From assembly GCA_023525715.1 (NCBI GenBank), contig CM042010.1, positions 68,474,894-68,538,893 on the forward strand: DNA of 64,000 nucleotides, in the 5' to 3' direction. Source of the DNA: Cichorium intybus. Taxonomy: Eukaryota > Streptophyta > Magnoliopsida > Asterales > Asteraceae. Numbering within the stretch: the first letter of the stretch is position 1; each line of letters starts with the position of its first letter. Below the pieces are notes generated by a model. The model saw only the letters and a list, made by a program, of their open reading frames with translations, was not told the DNA's origin and made no database searches. The position numbers and the translations under genes are program-made. Of the stretch, positions 44,926-57,394 are shown piece after piece.

Positions 44926-46909
44926 TGTAACACCCCGTCCCATAAACAACATTTTAATAAAACAATTTACGTGTTAAATTTTCCATAAAAAAATTTTCAG
45001 TTACAATACGGGGTGTCACAAGCTCAATACATTACCATAATTTAAGGAAGTAGGTACATACTCTGATCGATCTAGGACTTCTGTTCCTTTAACGCATCAT
45101 CTACCCTTTCCATTGTTACCTGAGTACATAGCATTTTTAAAAAAATAATACGTAAGACATACGTCTCGTGAGTAATACGGGTTTTAGACCCAAAATAATT
45201 TCTTATATTTTAATCATTCCAAATTTTCATCTTATTTAATTTCCTATGAGCGCACCCATAGGTATTCCTTTTCATTTGAGAACACATTCCTATGAGCGCA
45301 CCCGTACGTTTTATACGAGACGCACCCGTATAACTACTTCCCCAATAGCATGAAACGGATTCATCTATCAAGGTAAGACAACTACTTCACGACGGGAGGT
45401 ACCATCCCAGTAGTGTCTTTTTGCCACCCCTACCGCAGCAGGCTGTGGTCTTTATCCGGATACTTCTCAACTCATCAATAGGGCCCAATCTCATTATTAG
45501 TTCTCTGTCTTTCTCATTTATCCTTTGTATACATTATACTTACTATTTCACAAAAACCATTTCCAGTTTAACAAAACATTTTAGTTCCGCAGAACCATTT
45601 CCTTTCTCATTAACCACATTAACTTTCATAAAACCATTTTGATCCACAAATCATTTTTCATAAAATTCATTCTTTTATATAAAACTCCATTTGCTATGTA
45701 CTCGAAAATCCACACATTACTCACCTTGGCTAGTTAGAGAAGTCTAGCTAGAACCATCCTTTTTCCTCGCCCCTTCTATTCATGATCTTTTACTCCTTAA
45801 GTAGCTAAGAAGTTTATTCACATTTTATTAATAACATGTTATACTTTAATAGTATGTATAGACCACTGAATTTCAGATCTTACTAGACTCATATCACAAT
45901 ATGGTTGTGACATTCATTATTTCACTTATCCTCTTCTTTGCTACTTTCATTTATCATTTACATGGTGTATTATTACCCATTATACCCTTGGAAAGTCATA
46001 CACTCAACTTAACATTATTTTTCATGTTTTTATATCATATTAACCTTATGGTATCAATTGGACATCAAATGAATAGGCCTAGCATCAATTTGCAATTTCA
46101 TTTTGCCCCTGACTTGGAGCACGACTCGTGCACATTTTGTGCATGAAAGAGCACGACTCGTGCTCATTGTAGAATGCCATTTTTGGCTTCTACAGGTGGC
46201 ACGACTCGTGCCAATGGTAGTGCAAAAAGGGCACGACTCGTGTCTGTGCTGCAGGTGCGAGATTTTGCCCGATTTTTGTGCTGCAGCTCACTGTTTTCAT
46301 CTATTAAGTTCTTTATAACTTACTTAATCATTTTAGACTTATCCCATGACTAAAACCCACCATTCCAACATGTTTTTAAATCATGGAATCACTGATTCCA
46401 TTCAAATTCATAGAAATCCTGTTTTTGATATTTTTGGTCCAAAAACTGAAATTTCTTCAAATTAATTATCAAAATTGATTCCTCACATCTATTCTAACAT
46501 ATTAAACTCTCTTTAGTCATTAAAATCATCTTTGATCACAAGGACCCGTGAACTAGGGTTCTTGGCCAAAATCATGTTTTCCCCAGTTTAACCATATCTT
46601 TTGATTTAAATAGAATTGCTTGATAATTCAAGCTTGTTTAGATGAAAAGACTCATAAAACATCTTGGATTGCAACTGAACTTTTAGTTTCCAAATTACCC
46701 CGTGAAGAATTCGTGTGCTAAAAGTCAAGAACAAGTGTTCTTACCTTGATTTGGCTTGGAAATCTTGAACTAAATGACTAATTGTTACATCCATTGCTTC
46801 GCCTCATAGAATTCTCTCGACCTCTCTCTCTGGATCCCTCTGGAACTGATTTCCCGTGTTCCATCTTATGGGAGAAGATATTTCTCCTATTTATACCACC
46901 TAACTTTGT
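44926..46909 (-). repeat. Family B LTR, 5' truncated
   Basis: Very similar to 42753-44920, including the subtype ATTTGAGAACACATTCC. The 3' end is intact with preceding PBS remnant AAATT. It is cut within the TATA region (TTTATACCACCTAACTTTG). The middle GGTGCGCT hairpin is damaged (45291-45312). Confidence 0.85.
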
Positions 46910-46911
46910 CC

Positions 46912-48380
46912 GTAACACCCCAACTTTTACACAAATTTTTTTTTTCAAACTTACAATACAAATATTTAATTATACAAACCATTTAGTGTTTTACAAAACG
47001 GGGTATCACAAACACATATCATAGCCATAGTTCAAACCTGCTTATTTTACATTATTGTACAATAGAAGCTACGGTCCCACCCGACTCTTTTAACATCCTT
47101 CCTGTTTACCTGAGTACATAGCATTTTAAAAAAAACATACGTGAGACATAATGTCTCGTGAGCATTATGGGTTTAGACCCAAAAACAGTTTACCAAAAAT
47201 ATCATTATTCTTTAGACTTTCAATATTTCTTTTTCCTGTGAGCGCACCCACAGGTATTCCTTATTTCTTTCTAATAGTACATTCCTACGAGCGCACCCGT
47301 AGGTTTTATACGAGACGCACCCGTATAGCTACTTCCCCAATAGCATGAAACGAATTCATCTATCAAGGTAAGACAACTACTTCGCGACGGGAGGTACCAT
47401 CCTAGTAGTGTCTTTTTGCCACCCCTACCGCAGCAGGCTGTGGTCTTTATCCGGATACTTCTCAACTTAACAACATGGCTCAGTTACTTTATTACTTTCT
47501 TTTTACCATTCTCGTACAATCCTTTATTTCATTTTCAATTTCACAGAATATTTTGGTTCCATAGAACCATTTACTTTTACATTAAATCATTTTCGGTTTC
47601 GTTAAATCATTTCAGTTTCTATAAAACCATTTTGACTCTCAAAACATTCTTTAATAAAATTCTTTCTTGCTATGTACTCGAAAATCCACATGACACTCAC
47701 CTCGGTCCTCTAGGAGTTAGTTATCTTCTTGGACTCCTTTCTTTTTATCCGGAATAATCTTGTTTGAACCACCACCTATTATATACAATTTATACATTTA
47801 TACTCAGTGCATATATTTTCAATAACTAACTTTACAGTATAGAAGTACCATAATATACAATTACCATTCATTAATTAGGCTACAACCTCTATTAGTTAAC
47901 TTCCTTCAATTTATAACTTCCCCGGGATACACGTATTTTGCTACAGTTCCCTCGGGAGGTCGTATTTCAGTTCCGATAATTTTCCACATGTTTTCACACC
48001 ATTTTAGGCCTATGGTATGAATTATAGACCAAACGGACAAGTCTAGAGCCAAGTTCAAAACTCAAAAATGGACAGAATGCTGCCCAGCAAAGAGCACGAC
48101 TCGTGCTCTTTTTCTTCACTGGGAAGCACGACTCGTGCTTATAGTAGGTGACCATTTCTGACTTCTACAGGGTGGCACGACTCGTGCCAATCTATGTACA
48201 AAAAGGCACGACTCGTGTCTGCACTGCAGAGACGGGTTTTTGCCCGATTTTTGTGCTGTAACCCCCTGTTTTGGTCCATTAAGTTCTTAATACTTATCCT
48301 AATCAATTTATATCATTCTATGACTAAAACCTTCAGTTTACATCAGGTTTTAATCCATAGAAACAACTCAATTACACAAA
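46912..48380 (-). repeat. Family A LTR, 5' truncated
   Basis: It begins GTAACACCCCAAC (first T missing) and is cut at CAATTACACAAATT, about 585 bases from the LTR 5' end, joining a plus-strand B LTR. The palindromes have drifted (GGGAAGCACG near 48120). Confidence 0.8.
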
Positions 48381-50561
48381 TTTTGCAAAAAATGGAACCA
48401 AAGGGGCCAAAGTGCCATTTCTTGAAACTAGTGGGCAAATTTGTCTTTTGCAATGTGTTTGGACTTTGATATAAAATATTTTAGTGTTTGGGGTAAAATG
48501 AAAGAAAAGAAACTTATAATGTCATAAAAATGTGTTTCTAAGCCACTTTGGGAAAAATAGAACTAGAGGGGGCTATAATGTAAAATTGCCAAGTATAAAA
48601 GGGGAAGAAATATCTCTCAGCTCTTAGAACACGGGAGAAGTCTCTGGAGAAGGCTAGAGGACACGGGTTCGCTGGATTCTTGAAGATTGGAAGCGTAAAT
48701 GTGATACAAATCATTAGGAATTGAGGAATTCAAGCTCACATAAGGTTAGTAATTCAATTTTCAATCTAGCTCCTCGTGTGTTCTTCACGGGATAAGTTGG
48801 AAACTGAAATTTTAGTTGGAGTTCATATGGTGTTAATGATTTCTAATATCATACACATCTCATGAACTAAGAAACATGTTAAAATCAAAAGATATGGTTG
48901 AATTGGGAAAATCAAGATTTTGGCCAAGAACCCTAATTCACGGGTCCTTGAGATTAAAGATGATTTTAATGACTAAAGTGAGTTTAATATGTTAGAATAG
49001 ATGTAAGAAATCATTTTTAATAATTAATTTGAAGAAATTTCAGTTTTTGGACCAAAAATGTCAAAAACGGGATTTCCATGAATTTGAATGGAATCAGTGA
49101 TTCCATGGTTAAAAAACATGTTGGAATGGTGGGTTTTAGTCATGGGATAAGTCTAAAATGATTAAGTAAGTTATAAAGAACTTAATAGATGAAAACAGTG
49201 AGCTGCAGCACAAAAATCGGGCAAAATCTCGCACCTGCAGCACAGGCACGAGTCGTGTCCTTTTTGCACTACCATTGGCACGAGTCGTGCCACCTGTAGA
49301 AGCCAAAAATGGCATTCTACAATGAGCACGAGTCGTGCTCTTTCATGCACAAAATGTGCACGAGTCGTGCTCCAAGTCAGGGGCAAAATGAAATTGCAAT
49401 TTGATGCTAGGCCTATTCATTTGATGTCCAATTGATACCATAAGGTTAATATGATATAAAAACATGAAAAATAATGTTAATTTGAGTGTATGACTTTCCA
49501 AGGGTATAATGGGCAATAATATACCATGTAAATGATAAATGAAAGTAGCAAAGAAGAGGATAAGTGAAATAATGAATGTCACAACCATATTGTGATATGA
49601 GCCTAGTAAGATCTGAAATTCAGTGGTCTATACATACTATTAAAGTATAACATGTTATTAATAAAATGTGAATAAACTCCTTAGGTACTTAAGGAGTAAA
49701 AGATCATGAGTAGGAGGGACGAGGAAAAGGATGGTTCTAGTTAGACCTCTCTAACTAGTCAAGGTGAGTAATGTGTGGATTTTCGAGTACATAGCAAATG
49801 GAGTTTTATATAAAAGAATGAATTTTATGAAAAATGATTTGTGGGTCAAAATGGTTTTATGAAAGTTAATGTGGTTAATGAGAAAGGAAATGGTTCTGCG
49901 GAACTAAAATGTTTTGTTAAACTGGAAATGGTTTTTGTGAAATAGTAAGTATAATGTATACAAAGGATAAATGAGAAAGACAGAGAACTAATAATGTGAT
50001 TGGGCCCTATTGATGAGTTGAGAAGTATCCGGATAAAGACCACAGCCTGCTGCGGTAGGGGTGGCAAAAAGACACTACTGGGATGGTACCTCCCGTCGCG
50101 AAGTAGTTGTCTTACCTTGATAGATGAATCTGTTTCATGCTATTGGGGAAGTAGTTATACGGGTGCGTCTCGTATAAAACCTACGGGTGCGCTCGTAGGA
50201 ATGTGTTCTCAAATGAAAAGGAATACCTATGGGTGCGCTCATAGGAAATTAAATAAGATGAAAATTTGGAATGATTAAAATATGAGATATTATTTTGGGT
50301 CTAAAACCCGTATTACTCACGAGACGTATGTCTTACGTATTATTTTTTTAAAAATGCTATGTACTCAGGTAATAATGGAAAGGGTAGATGATGCGTTAAA
50401 GGAACAGAAGTCCTAGATCGATCAGAGTATGTACCTACTTCCTTAAATTATGGTAATGTATTGAGCTTGTGACACCCCGTATTGTAACTGAAAATTTTTT
50501 ATGGAAAATTTAACACGTAAATTGTTTTATTAAAATGTTGTTTATGGGACGGGGTGTTACA
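48381..50561 (+). repeat. Family B LTR, 5' truncated
   Basis: It starts about 200 bases into the LTR at TTGCAAAAAATGGAACC and has the TATA box (48594-48600), array and intact 3' end GGGACGGGGTGTTACA. It is flanked on both sides by A LTR pieces broken at nearly the same LTR position. Confidence 0.85.
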
Positions 50562-52005
50562 AACTAAGAATTTGTGTAATTGAGTTGTTTCTCTGGATTA
50601 AAACCTGATGTAAACTGAAGGTTTTAGTCATAGAATGTTATATATTGATTAGGTTAAGTATTAAGAACTTAATGGACCAAAACAGGGGGCTGCAGCACAA
50701 AAATCGGGCAAAAACCCGTCTCTGCAGCACAGACACGAGTCGTGCCTTTTTGTACATGGATTGGCACGAGTCGTGCCACACTGTAGAAGTCAGAAATGGT
50801 CAAATACAAGAAGCACGAGTCGTGCTTCCTAAGGAAGGAAAGGAGCACGAGTCGTGCTCTTTGCTGGGCAGCATTCTGTCCATTTTTGAGTTTTGAACTT
50901 GGCTCTAGACTTGTCCGTTTGGTCTATAATTCATACCATAGGCCTAAAATGGTGTGAAAACATGTGGAAAATTGTCGGAACAGAAATACGACCTCCCGAG
51001 GATACTGTAGCAAAATACGTGTATTCCGAGGAGGTTACAAATTGAAGGAAGTTAGTTAATAACGGTTGTAGCCTATAGTACTTCTGTTCTGTAAAGTTAG
51101 TTATTGTAAATATATGAACTAAGTATAAATGTATAATTCGTATATAATAGGTGGTGGTTCAAACAAGATTATTCAGGATAAAAAGAAAGGAGTCCAAGAA
51201 GATAACTAACTCCTAAGGGACCGAGGTGAGTGTTATGTGGATTTTCGAGTACATAGCAAAATGAATTTTATATAAAATGATTTGTGAGTCAAAATGATTT
51301 TATGGAAATTTAAATGGTTTAATGAAAATGGAAATGGTTTATGGAACTGGAAATGGGTGTTGTAAAACTGGAAATGGTACTACGAAATAGTAAGTACAAA
51401 GTTTACAGAAATGATAAATGAGAAAGACAGAGGATTAATAAAGTGATTGAGCCATTTTAATGAGTTGTTAGTATCCGGATAAAGACCACGGCCTGCTGCG
51501 GTAGGGGTGGCAAAAAGACACTACTGGGATGGTACCTCCCGTCGCGAAGTAGTTGTCTTACCCTGATAGATGAATTCGTTTCATGCTATTGGGGAAGTAG
51601 CTATACGGGTGCGTCTCGTATAAAACCTACGGGTGCGTTCGTAGGAATGTACCATTGCAAAGAAAGAAGGAATACCTGTGGGTGCGCTCACAGGAAAAAG
51701 AAATATTGAACATCTAATTAGTAATGATATTATTGGCAAAATGTTTTTGGGTCTAAACCCATAATGCTCACGAGACATTATGTCTCACGTATTTTGTTTT
51801 AAAATGCTATGTACTCAGGTAAGCAAGAAGGGCATTAAAAGAGTCGGGTGCGGGACCGTAATCATTGTTGTAAAAGATGTAAACTAGACAGGTTTGAACT
51901 ATGGTTTGTGATGCAAATTTGTGATACCCCGTTGTATAATAAAACGTTTTGTAAAATAAAATAAATGTGAAATAAGTTTTAAAAAAAAAATGGCGTAAAA
52001 GTTGG
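50562..52005 (+). repeat. Family A LTR, both ends truncated
   Basis: It starts ACTAAGAATTTGTG (about 580 bases in) and ends AAAAGTTGG, nine bases short of the LTR 3' end. Confidence 0.8.
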
Positions 52006-53595
52006 ACGGGTTACAGAAGTGGTGTGGGGTTTGTATGAAGTTTCTAACCTTGCAAACCTGTTCTAAACCTCAGTAGAAACTCAATTCCACTTCTGGAATC
52101 GGTTGAGAATAAGAGGAATTGATAATTTTCCTCAAGAACCCTAAACTAAGAATTTGTGTAATTGAGTTGTTTCTCTGGATTAAAACCTGATGTAAACTGA
52201 AGGTTTTAGTCATAGAATGTTATATATTGATTAGGTTAAGTATTAAGAAATTAATGGACCAAAACAGGGGGCTGCAGCACAAAAATCGGGCAAAAACCCG
52301 TCTCTGCAGCATAGACACGAGTCGTGCCTTTTTGTACATGGATTGGCACGAGTCGTGCCACACTGTAGAAGTCAGAAATGGTCAAATACAAGAAGCACGA
52401 GTCGTGCTTCCTAAGGAAGGAAAAGAGCACGAGTCGTGCTCTTTGCTGGGCAGCATTCTGTCCATTTTTGAGTTTTGAACTTGGCTCTAGACTTGTCCGT
52501 TTGGTCTATAATTCATACCATAGGCCTAAAATGGTGTGAAAACATGTGGAAAATTGTCGGAACAGAAATACAACCTCCCGAGGATACTGTAGCAAAATAC
52601 GTGTATTCCGAGGAGGTTACAAATTGAAGGAAGTTAGTTAATAACGGTTGTAGCCTATAGTACTTCTGTACTGTAAAGTTAGTTATTGTAAATATATGAA
52701 CTGAGTATAAATGTATAATTCGTATATAATAGGTGGTGGTTCAAACAAGATTATTCAGGATAAAAAGAAAGGAGTCCAAGAAGATAACTAACTCCTAAGG
52801 GACCGAGGTGAGTGTTATGTGGATTTTCGAGTACATAGCAAAATGAATTTTATATAAAATGATTTGTGAGTCAAAATGATTTTATGGAAATTTAAATGGT
52901 TTAATGAAAATGGAAATGGTTTATGGAACTGGAAATGGGTGTTGTAAAACTGGAAATGGTACTACGAAATAGTAAGTACAAAGTATACAGAAATGATAAA
53001 TGAGAAAGACAGAGGATTCATAAAGTGATTGAGCCATGTTAATGAGTTGTTAGTATCCGGATAAAGACCACGGCCTGCTGCGGTAGGGGTGGCAAAAAGA
53101 CACTACTGGGATGGTACCTCCCGTCGCGAAGTAGTTGTCTTACCTTGATAGATGAATTCGTTTCATGCTATTGGGGAAGTAGCTATACGGGTGCGTCTCG
53201 TATAAAACCTACGGGTGCGCTCGTAGGAATGTACCATTGCAAAGAAAGAAGGAATACCTGTGGGTGCGCTCACAGGAAAAAGAAATATTGAACATCTAAT
53301 TAGTAATGATATTATTGGCAAAATGTTTTTGGGTCTAAACCCATAATGCTCACGAGACATTATGTCTCACGTATTTTGTTTTAAAATGCTATGTACTCAG
53401 GTAAGCAAGAAGGGCATTAAAAGAGTCGGGTACGGGACCGTAATCATTGTTGTAAAAGATGTAAACTAGACAGGTTTGAACTATGGTTTGTGATGCAAAT
53501 TTGTGATACCCCGTTGTATAATAAAACGTTTTGTAAAATAAAATAAATGTGAAATAAGTTTTAAAAAAAAATGGCGTAAAAGTTGGGGTGTTACA
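52006..53595 (+). repeat. Family A LTR, 5' truncated
   Basis: It starts ACGGGTTACAG (about 445 bases in) and ends exactly at GGGGTGTTACA. The PBS beginning ATTTGG follows, then B sequence. Confidence 0.8.
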
Positions 53596-53599
53596 ATTT

Positions 53600-54140
53600 G
53601 GGTAATTTGGAAACTAAAAGTTCAGTTGCAATCCAAGATTGTTTATGAGTCTTTTCATCTAAACAAGCTTGAATTATCAAGCAATTCTATTTAAATCAAA
53701 AGATATGGTTAAATTGGGGAAAAGATGATTTTGGCCAAGAACCCTAGTTCACGGGTCCTTGTGATCAAAGATGATTTTCATGACTAAAGAGAGTTTAATA
53801 TGTTAGAATAGATGTGAGGAATCAGTTTTGATAATTAATTTGAAGAAATTTCAGTTTTTGGACCAAAAATGTCAAAAACGGGATTTCTATGAATTTGAAT
53901 GGAATCAGTGATTCCATGGTTTAAAAACATGTTGGAATGGTGGGTTTTAGACATGGGATAAGTCTAAAATGATTAAGTAAGTTATAAAGAACTTAATAGA
54001 TGAAAACAGTGAGCTGCAGCTCAAAAATCGGGCAAAATCTCGCACCTGCAGCACAGACACGAGTCGTGCCCCTTTTGCACTACCATTGGCACGAGTCGTG
54101 CCACCTGTAGAAGCCAAAAATGGCATTCTACAATGAGCAC
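53600..54140 (+). repeat. Family B LTR piece
   Basis: GGTAATTTGGAAACTAAAAG onward matches B (compare the minus strand of 44510-44530). It runs into the palindrome array, where the sequence changes to an A-like subtype. Confidence 0.7.
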
Positions 54141-54690
54141 GACTCGTGCTCTTTCATGCACACAATATGCACGACTCGTGCATATCCTCTGATGTCAAAA
54201 ACGTCCGAAATTTCGTGGAAAATGGTGCTAGACATGTCCGTTTGGCCTATAATTCATACCATAAGCCTAAAATGGTGTGAAAACACGTGAAAAATTATTA
54301 AACCTGGAATACGACATCCCGAGAGTACTGTAGCAAAATACGTGTATTTCGGGAAAGTTATGAATTAAAGAAAATTAGTTAATAAAAGTTGTAGTCTAGT
54401 TAGTGAACCCTGGTTGCATAATATGGTACTCTGGTGCTATAAAACTAGTTATTGTATGTATGAACCAAGTATAAATATATATTTTATATAATAGGTGGTG
54501 GTTCAAACAAGGTTGCTCAAGAGAAAGAGAAAGAAGTCCGAGAAGATAACTAACTTCTAGGTGACCGAGGTGAGTGTTATGTGGATTTTCGGGTACATAG
54601 CGAAATGAAATTTATTAAAGAAAGTTTTGGGAGTCAAAATGGTTTTATGGAAATTGAAATGATTTAACGAAACTGAAAATGATTTAATAA
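54141..54690 (+). repeat. Family A-like LTR piece, diverged subtype
   Basis: It matches the minus strand of 13720-14240 (ATCCTCTGATGTCAAAAACG, then GTAGTCTAGTTAGTGAAC). The switch from B to A happens inside the palindromes, whose centres read GACTC on the plus strand. It is cut in the ATGG-rich zone at AATGATTTAAT. Confidence 0.7.
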
Positions 54691-55624
54691 AAAAGGGTAA
54701 AATGGTCTTTCGACCCATTATAAGACCATTATGTAAGATAATATGTATTTGTGAAATAATAATATAAGAAATAAGAGATTATGTGAAATTTGAAGTTTTA
54801 CCACATGAATAGTGAAATTTGACCAAAAAGGGCAAAATAGTCATTTGACATAGAAATGACCAAAATGTCATGAAAAATGGTAATTTGGTAGTTAATGGAA
54901 CTTGGTTTGTAAAGATGTGAATTTTTGGACTATTTTTGAGCAAAGGAAGAAAGCTTGGGACTAAGATGCAAATTTTTTATTATAAATAATAAATATAAAT
55001 ATGAGAAGATATTACACTTCTCATTTACTGGAAACTAGGAGCAGCTTCTAGAGCTCTGGAGAAGGATACGAGCGATCAAGAAGAATTGAAAATCAAAGCT
55101 CCAAGAATTGAACTTAAACACTTGAAAAGGTAAGAATTCTTTGTTTTCAAGCTTATTCTACCTAATTTCTTGAATGGGAATTGTAAACTTGATTTCTGAT
55201 TCTCCAGAAATCACAAGTCTAATGAAATCATCTTGCTCAAAATCATCAAATAAGCAGGTTCTAATCATTGAACATGTTAAAAATCAAGAAGTGATGGTTT
55301 TGCTCAAGAACCCTAACTCACGGGTTTGTGAGATCAAGACTGATTTTTATGGTTTTGTTAAGTCCAAAGGATCACTTAAGATGTATTAAGACACTCTTAA
55401 GTGGTTAATTTCAAAAAATTGGATTTTTAGTGAAAAGATCAAAAAACGGGTTTATATGAAATTGAAGTTGGAATCAATGATTCCATGGGTTAAAACCTGA
55501 TGTAAAGTAAGGGTTTTAGTCATGGAATGATAGTAAAACGATTAAATTAAGTATTAAGCACTTAATAGGTGAAAATAGAGGTCTGCAGCTCAAAAATCGG
55601 ACTTAAAATCGAGTCTGCAGGTGT

Positions 55625-55754
55625 GGCACGAGTCGTGCCTTTTTAGCCTATGAAGTGCACGAGTCGTGCTCCACTGTAGAGCCAAGAAATAGCATTTCAC
55701 TATTGGCACGAGTCGTGCTTCCCTAAGCACAAAAAGAGCACGAGTCGTGCTCTT
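55625..55754 (+). repeat. Palindrome array, family C
   Basis: Four GCACGAGTCGTGC cores: GGCACG...CGTGCC (55625-55639), 55657-55669, 55706-55718, and AAGAGCACG...CGTGCTCTT (55734-55754). Number, order and spacing are like families A and B although the sequence between them differs. Confidence 0.85.
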
Positions 55755-56272
55755 ACTAGGCAGCAATCTGTCCAATTTTTAAGACTTGAACTTGATGCTA
55801 GACGTGTCCATTTGGTCTATAACTCATACCATAGCCTTAAAATGGTATGAAACCATGTGGAAAATTGTTAAATTCAAAATACGACCCCTCGGGGGTACTG
55901 TAGTGAAATACGTATAATATATGATTTATTTAAAGTTGGTCATTTAAAAGTTATAGACGTGTTATGACCTATACTGGTATAACAAGGACTCTAATGAGTT
56001 ATAGAGTCAATAGAAATAAATGTTAATGTATTATATAATAAATATAGGTTCAAGTCAAGTGATTGAACAACAACGGAAGGGTAAAGAACCAAGAAATACT
56101 TAGTCAACTTCCAAGAACTATAATGTGAGTACATGCAGTATTTTTACCCATTCTGGGGTACATGGCAAGTAAGTATTTTCAAGATTTCTTATAAAATCTT
56201 ATATGTGAAATTATATGCAAGAGTTTTATTTCTAACTTATTTGTGAAAGTATAATGCTATAATTGAAGCTAT

Positions 56273-56568
56273 GTTTTGAACTATAAGTCAAATTAAGTGA
56301 AAGTATATATTGGCTTATGAGTCAATTATGTGAAAATAAGTTTTGGTCTATGAACCAAATATGTGAAAGTACATGTTTAATACAAGTTATACATGTTTGA
56401 AAGTATGGATAGGCATATAGCCATAAAATGTTTAAGAAGTATGTTTTGGTTACAAACTTTATATGTTTTCAAGAATGAAAGGGCATATAGCCACAATATG
56501 TTTGGAAAGTTATAAATTTGGCATCTAGCCATAAAGACAGAAAGTAATGAAGTTTGGTGCTTAGCCAT
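56273..56568 (+). repeat. Degenerate mini-hairpin array, family C
   Basis: Short stems recur every 35-70 bases: TTTGA/TCAAA, TTGGC/GTCAA, TTTGGT/ACCAAA with loop CTATGA (56342-56359), GGC/GCC with ATATA (twice), TGGC/GCCA with ATCTA, and TGGT/GCCA with GCTTA. The A and B LTRs have TGGTTC/GAACCA-type hairpins (loops TATG or TGCG) in the same place. Confidence 0.6.
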
Positions 56569-56688
56569 AAGTTATATGTATGTATGTAATGTTCAAGCAA
56601 GCAGAAAATGTTTTGTATGACTGGTAATTGTAGCAAGCAGTGTTAGTAAGGGAACTATGTTCCAACCTTCCCGAGTTAGGTAAGGGGT

Positions 56689-56718
56689 CTACTGGGGACA
56701 AGCCCCATCGCGAAGTAG
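56689..56718 (+). other. CTACT/AGTAG hairpin, family C version
   Basis: CTACT pairs with AGTAG and GGGG with CCCC around loop ACAAG, with bulge ATCGCGA. Compare GGGA/TCCC, loop TGGTACC and bulge GTCGCGA in A and B. Confidence 0.75.
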
Positions 56719-57379
56719 ATTGCCTCAGCACTTCTATGGTGAGGATTGATCCGTTCTTTCTAGCCATAGAGACTTGGGGTATCACTTATTGTGATTAAAG
56801 CCCTAAGTATAAAAATCCAGCAAGCTTATAAAACCAGTCGAAGAAAGTAAGAAAGATGTTATTTTTGCAAAGCATATTATGAAGTGATTTTTAAAAAGTA
56901 AAAAGTTATAGTATATTGCTATTATAAAGTTTGGAAAGAAGATATTTTTGCAAGGCATGATATATGATGATTTTGAAAAGTAAAGAGCTATGGTATGATA
57001 TTATTGTAAAATTTTGAAAGATGTTTTATGTCATAAGTTTTATATAAAGATTGGAAAAGAAGTTAAAGTTTTGAGTCTAAAACTCATGTAACTCACGAGA
57101 CAAATTTTGTCTTACGTATTTTATGTTTTGCCATGTATTCCAGGTCAATATAAATTGCTATCAATGGGATGAAGTTTAGCTGGAGTGGAGCTCAAGTTAG
57201 CTCCTATATTGGACTCAAGGTTAAATCCTTTCTTGCTTACTATGGTTAGCTTGATATGAATTTGTACACCCACTGTTTTAAGCATTTAAATTAACGGTTT
57301 TTGATAAACCGTATTTTTGTATTCATGTATTTATACGAAAAACCATAGTATTTGAAAACAGTAGAAATGGGGTGTCACA

Positions 57380-57394
57380 AGTTGGTATCAAATT
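57380..57394. other. Tail-to-tail junction C(+) / B(-)
   Basis: The C LTR end TGTCACA is followed by AGTTGGTATCA (PBS start) and then AATT before TGTAACACC of a minus B LTR. It is another LTR pair meeting at primer-binding-site remnants. Confidence 0.8.

Larger units (their letters stand above)
54691..57379 (+). repeat. Family C LTR (third, diverged family), 5' truncated
   Basis: It starts around AAAAGGGTAAAATGGTC and ends ATGGGGTGTCACA at 57379, followed by PBS start TTGGTATCA. Most of it does not align with A or B by eye, yet the order of motifs is the same: TATA-like ATTATAAATAATA (54979), CTGCAG-flanked palindrome array (55625-55754), GGGTACATGGCA (56156), mini-hairpins, CTACT/AGTAG hairpin (56689), GAGAC...GTCTTACGTATTTT (about 57099) and TGCCATGTATTCC (57129). 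The GGTGCGCT hairpins are not seen. No ORF is convincing. Confidence 0.75.

Noticed and set aside
40166..46909. Tandem satellite array of B LTRs
   Set aside because: The three LTRs have different truncation points, and a PBS and polypurine tract lie between the first two, so this is a retroelement plus an extra LTR, not a satellite.
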